From Lates calcarifer (Eukaryota > Chordata > Actinopteri > Centropomidae): 64,000 bases of DNA. A model generated the notes under the pieces. That model made no database searches, had not been told where the DNA came from, and saw only the letters and a list, made by a program, of their open reading frames with translations. The position numbers were made by a program, and so were the translations under genes. Numbering within the stretch: the stretch's first letter is position 1; the number at the start of each line of letters is the position of its first letter. The DNA lies in NCBI RefSeq assembly GCF_001640805.2, contig NC_066836.1, positions 5,172,892 through 5,236,891 on the forward strand, read 5' to 3'. Shown here one piece after another: positions 62,496 to 64,000 of this stretch.

Positions 62496-64000
62496 ATGAG
62501 TGATTTGGAGGAAGGGGAGGACGGGGCGGAGTCTCCAGTATCCCGCCATCTGTCAATGAAGAGTGAAGATTCTCCAGACTTCAGTAATGAAGTTGGACCC
62601 CCAGACACAAAGTGAGACAGTCAATGAGTGATTTTCTATCTAATTATCTTGCCATCTAATTCTCTTATTATCTAGTGTTGTTGAAAACTTTTTGTTAATA
62701 TAATCTGTCCATGTCCACAGAGAGTGGAGGAGTATTTCTGTGGAGGAGCAGCTGTCCTGCTGTGCTTTGTGTCAGGATGTCCTGAAGGATCCAGTCTCTA
62801 CCAGCTGTGAACACTGGTTCTGCAGACAGTGCATCACCTCATACTGGAACAAGTCCAGTTCATCAGGAGACTCCTCTTGTCCCCAGTGTGAACAAAGATC
62901 CAGAGCAAGATCTGGACTGCAGACAGCCTGTCAGACCAGCACTGTACAAAGTAAGATTGAACATTTGTCTGTTTAGAAAGCACTTTGTGTTGCAGCAATC
63001 ACTTACCATATATTTTGTTCCTTTTCAGCAGACAGTGGTCTGCAGGAGGTTTTAGATGAACATAAGATCAGTCTGAAGAGAAGCTGTGAACATGTGATTG
63101 AAGGAACTGATGGAACAGGAAGTGATACCCTTCTCAACAGGGTCTACACTGAGCTCTACATCACAGAGGGACAGAGTGATGATGTTAAAACCCAACATGA
63201 TATTTGGCAGCTTGAGACAGCCTCAAAGATGGAGACCCTCCTTAACACTCCAATCAAGTGCCACGACATCTTTAAAGCCTTACCCAACCAACAGAGATGC
63301 ATTAGAGTCGTTCTGACGAATGGTGCTGCTGGCGTTGGGAAAACCTTCTCAGTGCAGAAGTTCACTCTGGACTGGGCAGAGGGTTTGGAAAACCAAGATG
63401 TCAGTCTGCTGGTTCTGCTTTCATTCAGGGAGCTGAACTTGATCAGAGATGAGCAGTACAGTCTCCTCACGTTGCTCCATGTTTTCCATCCAACATTACA
63501 GAAGGTCACAGCAGAGAAGCTGGCTGTCTGTAAAGTTCTGTTCATCTTTGACGGCCTGGATGAAAGCAGACTTTCGCTGGATTTCAACAACACCAAGGCT
63601 GTGTCTGACGTCACACAGAAGTCATCAGTCAACGTGCTGCTGACAAATCTCATCCAGGGGAATCTGCTGCCCTCAGCTCTCATCTGGATAACTTCCCGAC
63701 CTACAGCAGCCAATCAGATCCCTCCTTCATGTGTTGACAGGGTAACAGAAGTACGAGGCTTCAGTGATGACCAGAAGGAGGAGTACTTCAGGAGGAGATT
63801 CAGTGATGAAGAGCTGTCCAGTATAGTCATCTCACACATCAAGACATCCAGGAAAATTCATGTCATGTGTCAGATCCCAGTCTTCTGCTGGATCACTGCT
63901 ACAGTTCTGGAGCACATGTTGACTACTGACCAGAGAGGAGAGCTTCCCAAGACCTTGACAGACCTGTACTCACACTTTGTGATGGTTCAGACAAAAAGGA
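62496..64000 (+). CDS. NLRC3-like receptor with RING finger, FISNA and NACHT domains (5' part)
   Basis: Three exons are visible: 62496-62611, 62721-62950 and 63029 onward, still open at the edge (about 439 residues seen). ATG 62496 opens MSDLEEGEDGAESPVSRHLS, the acidic leader usual for fish NLRC3-like proteins. Exon 2 encodes a C3HC4 RING finger with C53, C56, C68, H70, C73, C76, C92 and C95, suggesting E3 ubiquitin ligase activity. Exon 3 encodes the fish-specific FISNA segment, then NACHT with Walker A GAAGVGKT (214-221) and Walker B LFIFDGLDE (about 286-294), followed by WITSRPTAANQIP (sensor-type Arg) and GFSDDQKEEYFRRRFSD, typical of this family. LRRs and any B30.2 domain would lie beyond the window. 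Members are cytosolic NTPases in innate immunity; the ligand is unknown. The exon-3 acceptor is a CAGCAG tandem. Fish carry hundreds of such genes, so orthology cannot be given. Confidence 0.9.

Noticed and set aside
1..64000. CRISPR arrays, operons, tRNA or rRNA genes
   Set aside because: No regularly spaced direct repeats, no prokaryotic gene spacing, and no tRNA T-loop signature with a matching fold or rRNA sequence noticed; the DNA is vertebrate.

Overview
The window is nuclear DNA of a bony fish, most likely a spiny-rayed teleost. Genes are split by GT-AG introns, intergenic DNA is AT-rich, and it contains repeat sequences I recognise from teleost genomes. The proteins are vertebrate, and the last gene is a RING-FISNA-NACHT receptor of the fish-specific NLR class. 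Nothing looks prokaryotic or viral.

Layout, left to right: a myadm-like gene (+; 5' UTR exon near 1.4 kb, coding exon 5618-6499, poly(A) signal near 8.15 kb); a repeat-rich gap to 16 kb; nfatc4 (-; 13 coding exons, 28765 to 16064); a gap to 34 kb; a leukotriene B4 receptor gene (+; 36619-38908); a short minus-strand locus at 42.1-40.7 kb that looks like a non-coding snoRNA host with a 5'TOP-like start and an intronic box C/D snoRNA; sdr39u1 (+; 43023-45351); mettl17 (-; 50015-45980); parp2 (+; 50608-56553); a GRINA/TMBIM lifeguard gene (-; 60352-57494); and the first three coding exons of an NLRC3-like gene (+; 62496 to the window edge). I rebuilt coding exons by splice sites and phase. All six complete multi-exon models close in frame: nfatc4 906 aa, ltb4r 362, sdr39u1 302, mettl17 463, parp2 648, lifeguard 299.

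nfatc4, ltb4r, sdr39u1, mettl17 and parp2 all have human counterparts on 14q11.2, so the central block is conserved synteny. The genes are not an operon and serve unrelated jobs: calcium/calcineurin transcription control, lipid-mediator sensing, an SDR-family protein, mitochondrial ribosome assembly, DNA-damage ADP-ribosylation, membrane stress control and innate sensing. Shared control is plausible only for the head-to-head mettl17/parp2 pair, whose 592-bp spacer has an X-box and an NRF1-like site.

Most notable: the snoRNA and its host, a WWE domain at the N terminus of Parp2, a probable GC-AG intron in nfatc4, an HRL instead of DRY motif in the leukotriene receptor, and a transposon-like repeat in nfatc4 with two perfect DR1 nuclear-receptor motifs.
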